In this document: piece after piece, positions 30,084-39,856 of the stretch
Layout of the letters: every line of letters starts with the position of its first letter
Numbering within the stretch: position 1 is the first letter of the stretch
Assembly: GCA_016179685.1 (NCBI GenBank)
Contig: JACPCR010000071.1
Location: 49,259-113,258 of the forward strand
Source of the DNA: Planctomycetota bacterium
GTDB lineage: Bacteria; Planctomycetota; PUPC01; JACPCR01
DNA length: 64,000 nucleotides
Direction: 5' to 3'
Program-made: the position numbers and the translations under genes
The notes under the pieces: generated by a model
Seen by the model: the letters and a program-made list of their open reading frames with translations, nothing else
Database searches by the model: none
What the model was told of the DNA's origin: nothing

Positions 30084-30651
30084 TTAACGAAACATAATAC
30101 CCACGGCGGCGCTATTTTCCTGCAAAACTCAATCAGGCTACCCGGGGCAGCCTAGGCGCTATTCTTGACAAACGCGCCCAAAAAAACCGGGCCAATCAGT
30201 TTCTGGCCATCATTGGCAATCTGAGCAGCGTGTCATTGCCAGAGGGAATGGGAAGTCCGATTTATAAGAATGAACCACGGAAGGCACGGAGGGATTCAGA
30301 TAAACACCCTTACTGGTTTTCTCCAAACTCTCCGAAGTTCACCGTGGTTTACACCGACATTGTATTTCTCAGTCACAACCAGCGAGTCTGTAAACTTCGT
30401 AAAACCCACTCCCAACGCGACATGTCCCGACGGACAGGTCCGGGAGGCGGAGCATAGAGGCTAAATCCGCATAAGTGGCGGATTCAAAATTAGTTAAATC
30501 CAGCCACCGCGCTTCCCATTTCCTAGGCCGACCACGGCGGAGCGAGCAGAATAGGAAAGCCCACTCATGCAGGCGACTGGGGACGCTCGACCATGCCGGT
30601 TCACTGCACGCCAGATGACGGGCGATATGTAAGGCCTGATTTTATCTAGGG

Positions 30652-30921
30652 TTGAATGAGATGTCAATACCAAACATCGAAAAACTCAAGGAGATTTTGG
30701 GCAGCCCAAGAGGCAAATGCAAAATACGAAAGGGCAAGTTTGACTATGACATGGTTTTCGCTATAATTCCGCCACATTTGGGGGTGTTGTTCCGCCGAGC
30801 TACCGTTCTTGGGAATGGACCTTTAATTCATGGAAAACAATCAGCACGCAGGACACATTGTTTTGTGGAGGCTTCATTTGATCGGTTAATCGGCTTAACT
30901 TGGGTTCTAAGGGATTTTTAA
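30652..30921 (+). CDS. Hypothetical small protein in AT-rich intergenic segment
   Basis: Open 89-aa ORF only; no recognised family. Confidence 0.2.
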   Translation: MNEMSIPNIEKLKEILGSPRGKCKIRKGKFDYDMVFAIIPPHLGVLFRRATVLGNGPLIHGKQSARRTHCFVEASFDRLIGLTWVLRDF

Positions 30922-30966
30922 TTTTGTTATTTAATCTATTTGCATCATAAGTACGGTGACGTGATT

Positions 30967-31455
30967 ATGAAAAAGGCAGGTAAGAAAAACCCAGGAAAGT
31001 CCAGCGTGCCTCCCGGTACAGCAAGACGAACAGGTTTTCTGGCGGAGATGAAAAAAATTCTCTTGGTAAAGCGATCGGAACTGGATGACCGTATCAGTGA
31101 GAAGATCAAAGAACATTTGGCCTTTTCATCACAGAGAAGCGCCGACACAACGGATATTGCAGCAGACGCCCTGGACGACGAGCTGGCTTTACTGGTAGCC
31201 GAGGCGGAGACCAAGGAGCGGGGACAGATAGATGAGGCGTTGGGCAAGGTAGCCGCCGGGACATACGGCACCTGTGAGGGGTGCGGGAAAACCATCCCGG
31301 TTGCAAGACTCAAGGCCCTTCCATTCGCTGCTTTGTGCGTGAATTGCAAGCAAATGGAAGAGAAGCTGGGTCCCAACTTTCTGGGTGTCGCTGACAACGA
31401 AGAGTCCGATTCAGAGATTTCGGACCATGCGGACGAGGAGCCGGCGGCAGGTTAG
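30967..31455 (+). CDS. DksA/TraR-type zinc-finger protein
   Basis: Coiled-coil N-terminus and CEGCGKTIPVARLKALPFAALCVNC zinc finger. Confidence 0.88.
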   Translation: MKKAGKKNPGKSSVPPGTARRTGFLAEMKKILLVKRSELDDRISEKIKEHLAFSSQRSADTTDIAADALDDELALLVAEAETKERGQIDEALGKVAAGTYGTCEGCGKTIPVARLKALPFAALCVNCKQMEEKLGPNFLGVADNEESDSEISDHADEEPAAG

Positions 31456-31456
31456 C

Positions 31457-32668
31457 TTAATCGCCTATAATCCTGGGGCAATTCGGATTTATATCTGGAC
31501 CGAAGAACTTGATGATTTCCAGCGTTTCCTTCCCATCATTGACGATCTCCAGGGGAAGGACGGCGCGGCGGTGAGTCACCACCAGTTCGTCCGAGCTGAA
31601 ATCACCCGCCCGAACTCGAAGCCCATCAAACGTGCCGGTCCCTTTCCAGACCAAGACTGAATAAACGCCCTGGTCGATGCTTCGAAACTTCGCCCCTGGC
31701 CGCACCAGAAGCCGCTTCCCGCTGAACGCGGTGGTATTATAGTAAATCCAATACTCCTCACCGCCCTTTTGCCGGGTTTCCTTGACCAGCCTTTGCCCGA
31801 GATGGCGGTGTTCATAGAAAGAACGGTCACCGGAAAGCTTCCAGTTAATCTGTTTCAGGATGATGCGCTCCCCGAACCTTTTCCTATCCTGTTTTCTGAC
31901 GTCCTTGAAAAGCAGGTCTTTCGGTATGATTCGGCCTGCGACCTTGGCTTGAAGCATCGCGAAGACATCGGAATCCTCCTGCAGCTCGATGGTCAATGCC
32001 GTACCGGGGCCGTGCAAGATGCCGGAGGGGATATGGAAACCATCGCCCGGCACGAGCAGTTCAGCCCATGCATGCTGAAGGATCAGGTCGCTGTTCCAAT
32101 CCACGAGATAGGGCAGCAGCACGTCGTATTTCCTGCTTTCAACGATCCAGGGATGAACCCCGAAAAAGGTCTCCGGATGCGGTCCGAGGGGAACGCCCTC
32201 GGGGAAGAAATAGGCCTCCTCTTTCGAGTTGCGGCCCACGAGGGCCGCATCCTTTTTCATCTGGTGGTAGTGATAGGGGATGCGGTCATTGAAGTCGTAG
32301 ATTTTGGCCAGGCGGCCCAGCCGATTGCCGTGCGTCCGGGCATAAACCTCGCCCAATAGAAGATGGCCGCCGATCTCGCACGCCTCCTGGAGGCTCATCC
32401 GTGAGCCATCCTGGAACTGCAAGTAGCTCAGCCCCTCGTCCGGCGGCCCCACGCGGTTGTCCGCCCGTGTCGTCGAGGCCAGCCACCGCTCGCAGATGAA
32501 ACCCCGCTCGCCAACGTCGTACTGATCTTCTGGAAGGCCGAGACGGCGGCCCGGCGGAAGAAAATCCCGGGCGACCCATGCCGGTTCGCATCGAAGGATT
32601 CCGTTTCCGTCTACCAGGGCTTTTTCCAGGAGGGACAGGCGTTTGGAGGACGCGCTCGTGCGAGACAT
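31457..32668 (-). CDS. Cupin-type protein, class I mannose-6-phosphate isomerase-like
   Basis: YHYHQMKKDAALVGRNSKEEAYFFPEG, LVPGDGFHIPSGILHGPGTALTIELQEDSDVFAML. Confidence 0.55.
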   Translation of the reverse strand: MSRTSASSKRLSLLEKALVDGNGILRCEPAWVARDFLPPGRRLGLPEDQYDVGERGFICERWLASTTRADNRVGPPDEGLSYLQFQDGSRMSLQEACEIGGHLLLGEVYARTHGNRLGRLAKIYDFNDRIPYHYHQMKKDAALVGRNSKEEAYFFPEGVPLGPHPETFFGVHPWIVESRKYDVLLPYLVDWNSDLILQHAWAELLVPGDGFHIPSGILHGPGTALTIELQEDSDVFAMLQAKVAGRIIPKDLLFKDVRKQDRKRFGERIILKQINWKLSGDRSFYEHRHLGQRLVKETRQKGGEEYWIYYNTTAFSGKRLLVRPGAKFRSIDQGVYSVLVWKGTGTFDGLRVRAGDFSSDELVVTHRRAVLPLEIVNDGKETLEIIKFFGPDINPNCPRIIGD

Positions 32669-32686
32669 CTCAATTTCTCCTTATCG

Positions 32687-32768
32687 TTCGCGAAGCGCCT
32701 GCCGTCTCCTGTTTCGACTCCGCTCACTGGCTCGCGTCACGGGTCGGTTTGAGGCGGCGCTTCGCTAA
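32687..32768. repeat. ~80 bp TIR-bounded intergenic element, copy 1
   Basis: TTCGCGAAGCGCCTGCC...ACGGGTCGGTTTGAGGCGGCGCTTCGCTAA; contains the stop codon (TAG, minus strand) of the 32765 gene. Confidence 0.7.
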
Positions 32769-34078
32769 AGCTTGACGATTTTCTCCCGACCCCGTTGAAC
32801 GTTCTTGAAGGCGTTCCGGGTATCCACGATCAAATTCGCCCACAGGGCCACGGACCCGAGGTCGATGGAGGCGTGGTCCGTTACCAGGACGACGCAATCT
32901 GCCCGGCGCACGGTGGACTCCTCGAGGGGGCAGCACGTCAGCTCGATATCGCCGACCTGGACCCCCGGGACGAAGGGGTCATGGTAAAAAAGTTCCGCCC
33001 CGTGGCGTCGGAGAAGCTGCAGAATATCGAGGGCCGGGGATTCCCGGGTGTCCCCGACATTGCGTTTATAGGAAACCCCCAGCATCAATATTTTGGCGCC
33101 GTTGACGGACTTCCGGTGCTGGTTCAGGGCCGTGACGATCTTGAAGAACACGTGCTCGGGCATGGAACTGTTGATCTCGCTCGCCAGCTCGATGAAGCGG
33201 GCAAAGAACTCGTAGGTCTTCGCCTTCCAAGAGAGGTAAAGCGGATCGATGGGCAGGCAATGACCTCCGAGTCCGGGTCCCGGATAAAAAGGCATGAAGC
33301 CGAAGGGTTTGGTCGCGGCCGCATCGACAATTTCCCAGACGTCCAGGCCCATCTTGTCGCACATCAGCGCCATCTCGTTGACCAGCCCGATGTTGACGCT
33401 GCGGAAGGTGTTCTCCAGCAGCTTCACCATCTCGGCCGTCCGGGCGCTGGACACCCGGACCACGGTCTGAATGAACTGCTCGTAGAAGAATGCGGCGACC
33501 TCGGTGCATCGCGGCGTGATTCCACCAACGATTTTCGGCGTGTTTTGCACGTGAAACCGCTTGTTGCCAGGGTCGATGCGCTCCGGCGAAAAGGCGAGAT
33601 GAAAATCGACGCCGACCCGCAGCCCCCCCGACTGCAATCTCCGCAGGACCACTTCTTCGGTCGTGCCCGGATACGTGGTGCTTTCCAGAACGACCAGCTT
33701 GCCTGGCCGCATGTTCCTGCCGATCATGTCCACCGCCCCGTCGATATAGGACATGTCCGGGTCCTTGGATTTTCGGAGCGGGGTTGGAACGCAAATACTG
33801 ATAGCGTCCAGCCCTTCGATGACCCGGTCCTCCGTGGTCGCCGTCAGCTTCCCGGACGCGGTCAATCCGCGTAGTTCGTCCTCGTTGACGTCCTGGACGT
33901 GGGAACGACCCTGGCGCACACCCTCAACTCGTTCCGGGTTCACATCGATACCGGTGGTCGTGAATCCCGACTTGGCCATGGCCACGGCCAGGGGGAGACC
34001 GACGTAGCCGATCCCGATGACTCCCGTGCGGGCGGTCCGATTCTGGATACGTTCGACGAGCAACTCTACGGGTGTCAT
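32765..34078 (-). CDS. Nucleotide-sugar (UDP-glucose/UDP-N-acetyl-hexosamine type) dehydrogenase
   Basis: IGIGYVGLPLAVAMAKSGFTTTGIDVNPERVEGV, ESTTYPGTTEEVV, KLLENTFRSVNIGLVNEMA, PGPGLGGHCLPIDPLYL. Confidence 0.92.
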   Translation of the reverse strand: MTPVELLVERIQNRTARTGVIGIGYVGLPLAVAMAKSGFTTTGIDVNPERVEGVRQGRSHVQDVNEDELRGLTASGKLTATTEDRVIEGLDAISICVPTPLRKSKDPDMSYIDGAVDMIGRNMRPGKLVVLESTTYPGTTEEVVLRRLQSGGLRVGVDFHLAFSPERIDPGNKRFHVQNTPKIVGGITPRCTEVAAFFYEQFIQTVVRVSSARTAEMVKLLENTFRSVNIGLVNEMALMCDKMGLDVWEIVDAAATKPFGFMPFYPGPGLGGHCLPIDPLYLSWKAKTYEFFARFIELASEINSSMPEHVFFKIVTALNQHRKSVNGAKILMLGVSYKRNVGDTRESPALDILQLLRRHGAELFYHDPFVPGVQVGDIELTCCPLEESTVRRADCVVLVTDHASIDLGSVALWANLIVDTRNAFKNVQRGREKIVKL

Positions 34079-34170
34079 AAGACGCGACGCAACATGATAG
34101 GGAAAGACCGATGACAATCAATAGCACCCCGTGCGGAAAAACCTCACGTACGGCTGAGGCGGCTGGCGCG

Positions 34171-34872
34171 TCAGAACCACAGGTACTTGAACAAGGTGTA
34201 GACGTAGCGGAAGGCCACCTTATGCAGCTTGATGGAGGAGCTGCCGAACTTCCTCCGGTGCTCATGGCTGGGCACCTCACCCATACGGTAACCTTTTCGC
34301 AGGGTTTTCATAATCATCTCCTGCTCGATGGTGGTGATGTTCTCGCGCAGGTCGAGTTTCCGGAGGACATCGGTCTTGATGGCGCGGAATCCATTCTGGC
34401 TGTCGCTGAGGCATACGCCGAAGCGCTTGTTGATGCAGGCGGTGATGAAGGAGCTTCCCATCAGGCGGAAGAACTCATCGAATCCTCCGTGCAGCTCGCT
34501 GGAACCGCCCTTGAGCCGCGAGCCGGTGACGTGGTCGGCCTCGTCGCGGTCGAGAGGCTCCAGCATCCGAGGAATATCTCTTGGGTCGTGCGACCCGTCA
34601 GCGTCGATAAAGACAGTAAGATCGCCCCGTACAGCCTCGGCGGCCACACGCAGCGCATCGCCTTTGCCCCTGCCACGGTCGAGGATGACCCGCGCGCCCA
34701 GGCGTTGGGCAATCTCACGCGTGTCATCTGTAGAATGGCCGTCCACAACGACGATTTCATCCGCGTGGGGTTTGCAGCCCTCGATGACCTCGGCAATGGA
34801 ACGCGCCTCGTTCCTGGCCGGGATGACGACCGAAACATGAATCCTATCTGGTGATTTTTCTTCCATGGGCAC
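34171..34872 (-). CDS. Glycosyltransferase family 2 (dolichyl-phosphate-sugar synthase-like)
   Basis: VSVVIPARNEARSIAEVIEGCKPHADEIVVVDGHSTDDTREIA; DADGSHDP. Confidence 0.88.
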   Translation of the reverse strand: MPMEEKSPDRIHVSVVIPARNEARSIAEVIEGCKPHADEIVVVDGHSTDDTREIAQRLGARVILDRGRGKGDALRVAAEAVRGDLTVFIDADGSHDPRDIPRMLEPLDRDEADHVTGSRLKGGSSELHGGFDEFFRLMGSSFITACINKRFGVCLSDSQNGFRAIKTDVLRKLDLRENITTIEQEMIMKTLRKGYRMGEVPSHEHRRKFGSSSIKLHKVAFRYVYTLFKYLWF

Positions 34873-35257
34873 TCGATGCGTCCAACGTAATCATTCACTC
34901 GGCCTTTGTAAAGAAGGCTATTAGGATCCGCTGAGCCCTTCGGGATCGCGGATTTCAGAAGATTAGAAGGCGGATGGGAATAGAAAGTTCCGGTCGGGTA
35001 GGTTTTCTGTTGACTTTTTGGGCCATTTTGGTATCCTAGCGCTTCATAGTGCGGGAGGCGCACTCATGCTTTTGCACGAGGAACCTAACATAAGTTATTT
35101 TATATAAAGGCTTAATGTCCTTTGCCCATCATCATGGGATTTTGGGAACTCGCCGGATTTGATTAGCGTCTAATTTTGTAAAGAAGTAGACCGGGCACAT
35201 GAAGTGGGCCTGGACTCAGCTCGGTATCGGGGATTCGGAATCATCAAGGGGGCTTCC

Positions 35258-36307
<1,050 letters not shown>

Positions 36308-36396
36308 GCCCGCCTCAGTTCGCCTAACGGCGCTAACGTGATATCATCGGCTGGCAGGCTAGTGCTTGCCAGCCGATTTTTTTCAGCTCCCCTATC

Positions 36397-36852
36397 GTGC
36401 CCAATTCAAGACCCGAAGAGACGACGCGAGCCAGCCGAGTCAGGGAATGGGTCAAGACCAGGCCGCAGGTCGCCATCTACCTACTCATCCTGCTGGGATA
36501 CGTGGCCCTTTATCAGGCGACCCAGCCTGATGTGGACTACCGCCTTAACATCGTCTTCCAGAAATGGGTAGCCGCCGGAATCTCGGTCTTCTTCATCCTG
36601 GCCATCATCGAACTCATCCGGCGATTTCGGACAAGCCAGGTGATCAAGGTAGTCTTCTGGGCCCTTGCCCTTGTCTATACCCTGGGTGATGTCGCCATCT
36701 TGCTCCGCCGGGTGAACCGATTTCCCTACTTCCCTGAGCTCCTCGTGGGCTGTTATCTAACGGCCATCATTCTGGCCGAATCCGAGAAAAAACCAGCGCG
36801 CACTGGACATCCGGCCGGAAAGAAAAGAGTTAACAAATCCGTTCAGAAATAG
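36397..36852 (+). CDS. Hypothetical membrane protein (3-4 TM)
   Basis: Hydrophobic segments VAIYLLILLGYVALYQ, WVAAGISVFFILAIIELI, VIKVVFWALALVYTLGDVAILL. Confidence 0.55.
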   Translation: MPNSRPEETTRASRVREWVKTRPQVAIYLLILLGYVALYQATQPDVDYRLNIVFQKWVAAGISVFFILAIIELIRRFRTSQVIKVVFWALALVYTLGDVAILLRRVNRFPYFPELLVGCYLTAIILAESEKKPARTGHPAGKKRVNKSVQK

Positions 36853-36873
36853 TGCGCTATTTCTGAACGGATT
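36836..36873. terminator. Perfect 17-bp-stem palindrome between convergent genes, candidate bidirectional terminator
   Basis: aatccgttcagaaatag-tgcg-ctatttctgaacggatt; spans both stop codons; T-tract only on the minus-strand side. Confidence 0.7.
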
Positions 36874-37315
36874 GATTAGACACCTCCTCGTAGAGTGCTC
36901 GCAGGAGAGCCCGGTTTGTACCCACCCGGCGATCTTTCTTGTCCCTTTTCCTGACCTCGTTCTCGGGGCTGCGAACGTAGAAATTGATGCATCTCTGGCC
37001 CAGTCGTAGCTCATCACCGTCCCGCAGCACGACGCGCCGGACCCTGTTCCCGTTCACGAAGGTCCCATTATGACTCCGGTCCTGAATGAAATAGCCACGC
37101 GGACAGATTCGTATCTCGGCGTGGACTCTGGAGATACGTTCGTCATCGCCGAGGATGACATCGCAGTCCGAGGCGCGGCCTATCGTGGTGAGTTCCTTCC
37201 GGACCTTGTACCGCGCCCCCTCATCCACCACTACCAACTCGGCCAGCGGCAACTCCGACCCGGGCGGACGCTGCGGATTTTGCGGGCTATCCGTGTTCGA
37301 GTGATCTGTGGTCAT
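36857..37315 (-). CDS. FHA-domain protein
   Basis: LTTIGRASDCDVILGDDERISRVHAEIRICPRGYFIQDRSHNGTFVNGNRVRRVVLRDGDELRLG. Confidence 0.92.
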   Translation of the reverse strand: MTTDHSNTDSPQNPQRPPGSELPLAELVVVDEGARYKVRKELTTIGRASDCDVILGDDERISRVHAEIRICPRGYFIQDRSHNGTFVNGNRVRRVVLRDGDELRLGQRCINFYVRSPENEVRKRDKKDRRVGTNRALLRALYEEVSNQSVQK

Positions 37316-37493
37316 GGCGAAGAGCGCACGGTTCGGCGGTCCGGAGCATGATGCTATCAGACAGCTTTAGCGAGCCGAATGGAAACCGGTTGGAATACGC
37401 GACCACTGCGATTTTATTATTTTGTACATAGTTTTTCTATTCACAGCGGCCCTCGTGGCCAACCCCTTCAAGAACTGAATAAAGGAGGTCTTG

Positions 37494-38240
37494 ATGAAGC
37501 TGCAAAACAAGGTGGCCCTGGTGACGGGCGGAGGGACGGGCATTGGCCGCGCTTGTACGCTCGCCTTGGCACGTGAGGGGGCCGCGGTGATCGTCAACTA
37601 CTCTCGTTCAAGGGACGATGCGGAACAAACTGCGCTCGAAGCACGCGGACGAGGTGCAAGAGCCCTCGCCGTCCAGGCCAGCGTGGCCTCGGACTCCGAA
37701 ATCCGGGCCCTGATGGAGCGCGTCGAATCGGAATTCGGCCGGCTGGATATCCTCGTCAACAATGCTGGAACGACCTCCTTCGTCCCTCATGAGGACCTGG
37801 ACGGCCTGACGGAGGAAAAGTGGGACGAGGTTATGGCGGTGAACGTCAAGGGCGCTTTCTTCGCCAGCCGTGCGGCAGTCAAGCTCATGCTCAGGAACGA
37901 CGGCGGGTCCATCGTCAACGTCGCCTCGATAGCCGGGACGACCGGACTGGGAAGCTCCGTCGCCTATTGTGCGTCGAAAGCGGCGATGCTCTCGATCACC
38001 AAGTCCCTCGCTCGGGTGCTCGCTCCGCGCATCCGGGTCAATTCCGTCTCACCCGGGCTGGTCATGACGCGGTGGGTCTCCGGCTGGGACCGTTTCATCG
38101 AGGCGAACGTTCGGGCGACGCCGATGCAGCGTGCCGCACAGCCTGAGGACATCGCCGATGCGGTGGTTTTTCTCTCCACCGGGACGTCGTTCATCACGGG
38201 CCAGAACCTGATCGTGGACGGCGGGAAGACCTTATGTTAG
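37494..38240 (+). CDS. Short-chain dehydrogenase/reductase (FabG-like)
   Basis: VALVTGGGTGIGRACTLALAREGA, LVNNAG, YCASKAAMLSITKSLA; AAAGGAGGT Shine-Dalgarno at 37481. Confidence 0.92.
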   Translation: MKLQNKVALVTGGGTGIGRACTLALAREGAAVIVNYSRSRDDAEQTALEARGRGARALAVQASVASDSEIRALMERVESEFGRLDILVNNAGTTSFVPHEDLDGLTEEKWDEVMAVNVKGAFFASRAAVKLMLRNDGGSIVNVASIAGTTGLGSSVAYCASKAAMLSITKSLARVLAPRIRVNSVSPGLVMTRWVSGWDRFIEANVRATPMQRAAQPEDIADAVVFLSTGTSFITGQNLIVDGGKTLC

Positions 38241-38308
38241 TGAAGCGCCGCCTCAAACCGCCTCGGTGGCGAGTTTGGAAGTGCACCTGCACATCCAGAC
38301 TCGCCTAC
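38236..38308. repeat. Composite copy of stop-codon element plus AAGTGC hairpin element
   Basis: TTAGTGAAGCGCCGCCTCAAACCG followed by GCGAGTTTGGAAGTGCACCTGCACATCCAGACTCGC. Confidence 0.55.
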
Positions 38309-39798
38309 TCCTTTTTCCTTTCAGGAGAAGGTTCCTGCAAGAAAAAACGGTCGAACTCTTCAAGTCCCTCCGCCTTCTCGCCGAGGTATTCCACGTAAAG
38401 GATGCGGGCGCCGCGGGGCCCGATCTGAGACCAGCTCCGCAGGCTCAAGACGCCTTTCAGCTTGCAGGTGACGGACGATGCGGTCGCCGAGACGACGGTC
38501 CCTTCCCCGAGGCCGAGCGATGCGGGCAGCGGGCGCTCCCCGCCCGCGGGAGCGTTGATCGCCTGGACCGCCTCTCCATGCAGTTTTTCCAGCGTCTCGA
38601 CCTGGCGCATGCGGCCCTCCAGCGTTTCACGGTGCGCCGCCCGCTTCAGCAGGTCACGGGTGGTGCGAATGACCTGGAGTGCGGAGGCGAAACGGAATTT
38701 TTCGCTCAAGCCTCTCGCATTGGCTTCCGCCTTTTGGGCCAGTTCTTTTTCCCGGCGCTCCGCCTCGATCTCCTCCGGCTCCGGTTCGGCCGGCAGGTTG
38801 CCCTGCGGCGAGAGGGCCAGAATCTCCCGCGTGAGAAGCCCCTGGAGGATCGAATCGGGGAATTTTTTCTGGAGATTTCTCAGTAAGCGAAGGGCAGAGG
38901 ATGGTTTATCGGCCGCGAGGGCCCGGGCCTGCGGCACGATCTCTTCCGCCTCGCGGATCAGGTCCCGGAGGGCAAGGACCCGCGGCACATCCGCAAAGAA
39001 CTGGTTGATGTCGTCCAGGACGCGATGGACCGCCTCGAGGTCGCCGCTGTCCAGGACGCCGCGCACGTGCTGGATGAAGGCATCGGCCGACTGGACGAGT
39101 TGGGGCTTGAGCCGGTCGCGCTGTCTTTCGGCCCGCCGGACCCAGGCCGCGTATCGGCCGTCCGCATGCTGGCGTCGGAACTGTTCCCAGGCCTCGAGGG
39201 CACGGACGGGCTGGGCCTCCCTGCAGCCCTCGGTGAAGGCGAGGGTCTCGTAGAATCGTTGGCCTGCGGGCCCGGCCGCGAGCCATGCGGCGGCGGGGCC
39301 CGGATCGATACCTGGTCCGCCGGTGAGCCGATCGACCAGGGCCATCAACTGGCCTATGCGATACGGGGCATGCAGAGCGGGGTCGGGCCCCGACCAGTTC
39401 TGCAACCGGTCGAGCTGTTGAGGAGGCGGGTAGAGCGCGGCGTCGAAGCCGGGGTGCATGAAGCAAGCGAGGGACACGGCGGAGGCGAGGAGGAGGCCTG
39501 CGGCGGCGCCGAACGACGCCCCGAGGATTTGGTCCACAGGAGTGATGAGGAACAGCTCGTGGGACGTCCAGTATCGGGCTGCGAGCAATCGTCCGGCGGC
39601 GAAGGTCAGTCCCGCTGACAGCCAGAAGCCGACGAGTCGGACCGGAATTTCTGGCCATCGCATGCCCTGGATCAAGCAATCCTGCAGGGGCCCGGAGACG
39701 AGGAGAGCGACGAGGATCGAGACGCCGAGGATGACCGCGTGTACCCAGGCCGTGAAGGCTCGCAGCAGATATCCGGCGTAGGCCAGGCTGGCGATCAA
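38305..39798 (-). CDS. CvpA-family-like membrane protein with long C-terminal coiled-coil region
   Basis: N-terminal TM segments with ILGASFGAAAGLLLASAVS; helical C-terminus. Confidence 0.55.
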   Translation of the reverse strand: MIASLAYAGYLLRAFTAWVHAVILGVSILVALLVSGPLQDCLIQGMRWPEIPVRLVGFWLSAGLTFAAGRLLAARYWTSHELFLITPVDQILGASFGAAAGLLLASAVSLACFMHPGFDAALYPPPQQLDRLQNWSGPDPALHAPYRIGQLMALVDRLTGGPGIDPGPAAAWLAAGPAGQRFYETLAFTEGCREAQPVRALEAWEQFRRQHADGRYAAWVRRAERQRDRLKPQLVQSADAFIQHVRGVLDSGDLEAVHRVLDDINQFFADVPRVLALRDLIREAEEIVPQARALAADKPSSALRLLRNLQKKFPDSILQGLLTREILALSPQGNLPAEPEPEEIEAERREKELAQKAEANARGLSEKFRFASALQVIRTTRDLLKRAAHRETLEGRMRQVETLEKLHGEAVQAINAPAGGERPLPASLGLGEGTVVSATASSVTCKLKGVLSLRSWSQIGPRGARILYVEYLGEKAEGLEEFDRFFLQEPSPERKKE

Positions 39799-39856
39799 AC
39801 CCAGGATGGCCAGATTCAGCAGGGTGAGGGATAAGGAAATGGCGCTTCTCCTCCGG

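Noticed and set aside
32795-33874. 359-aa plus-strand ORF
   Set aside because: Antisense to nucleotide-sugar dehydrogenase.
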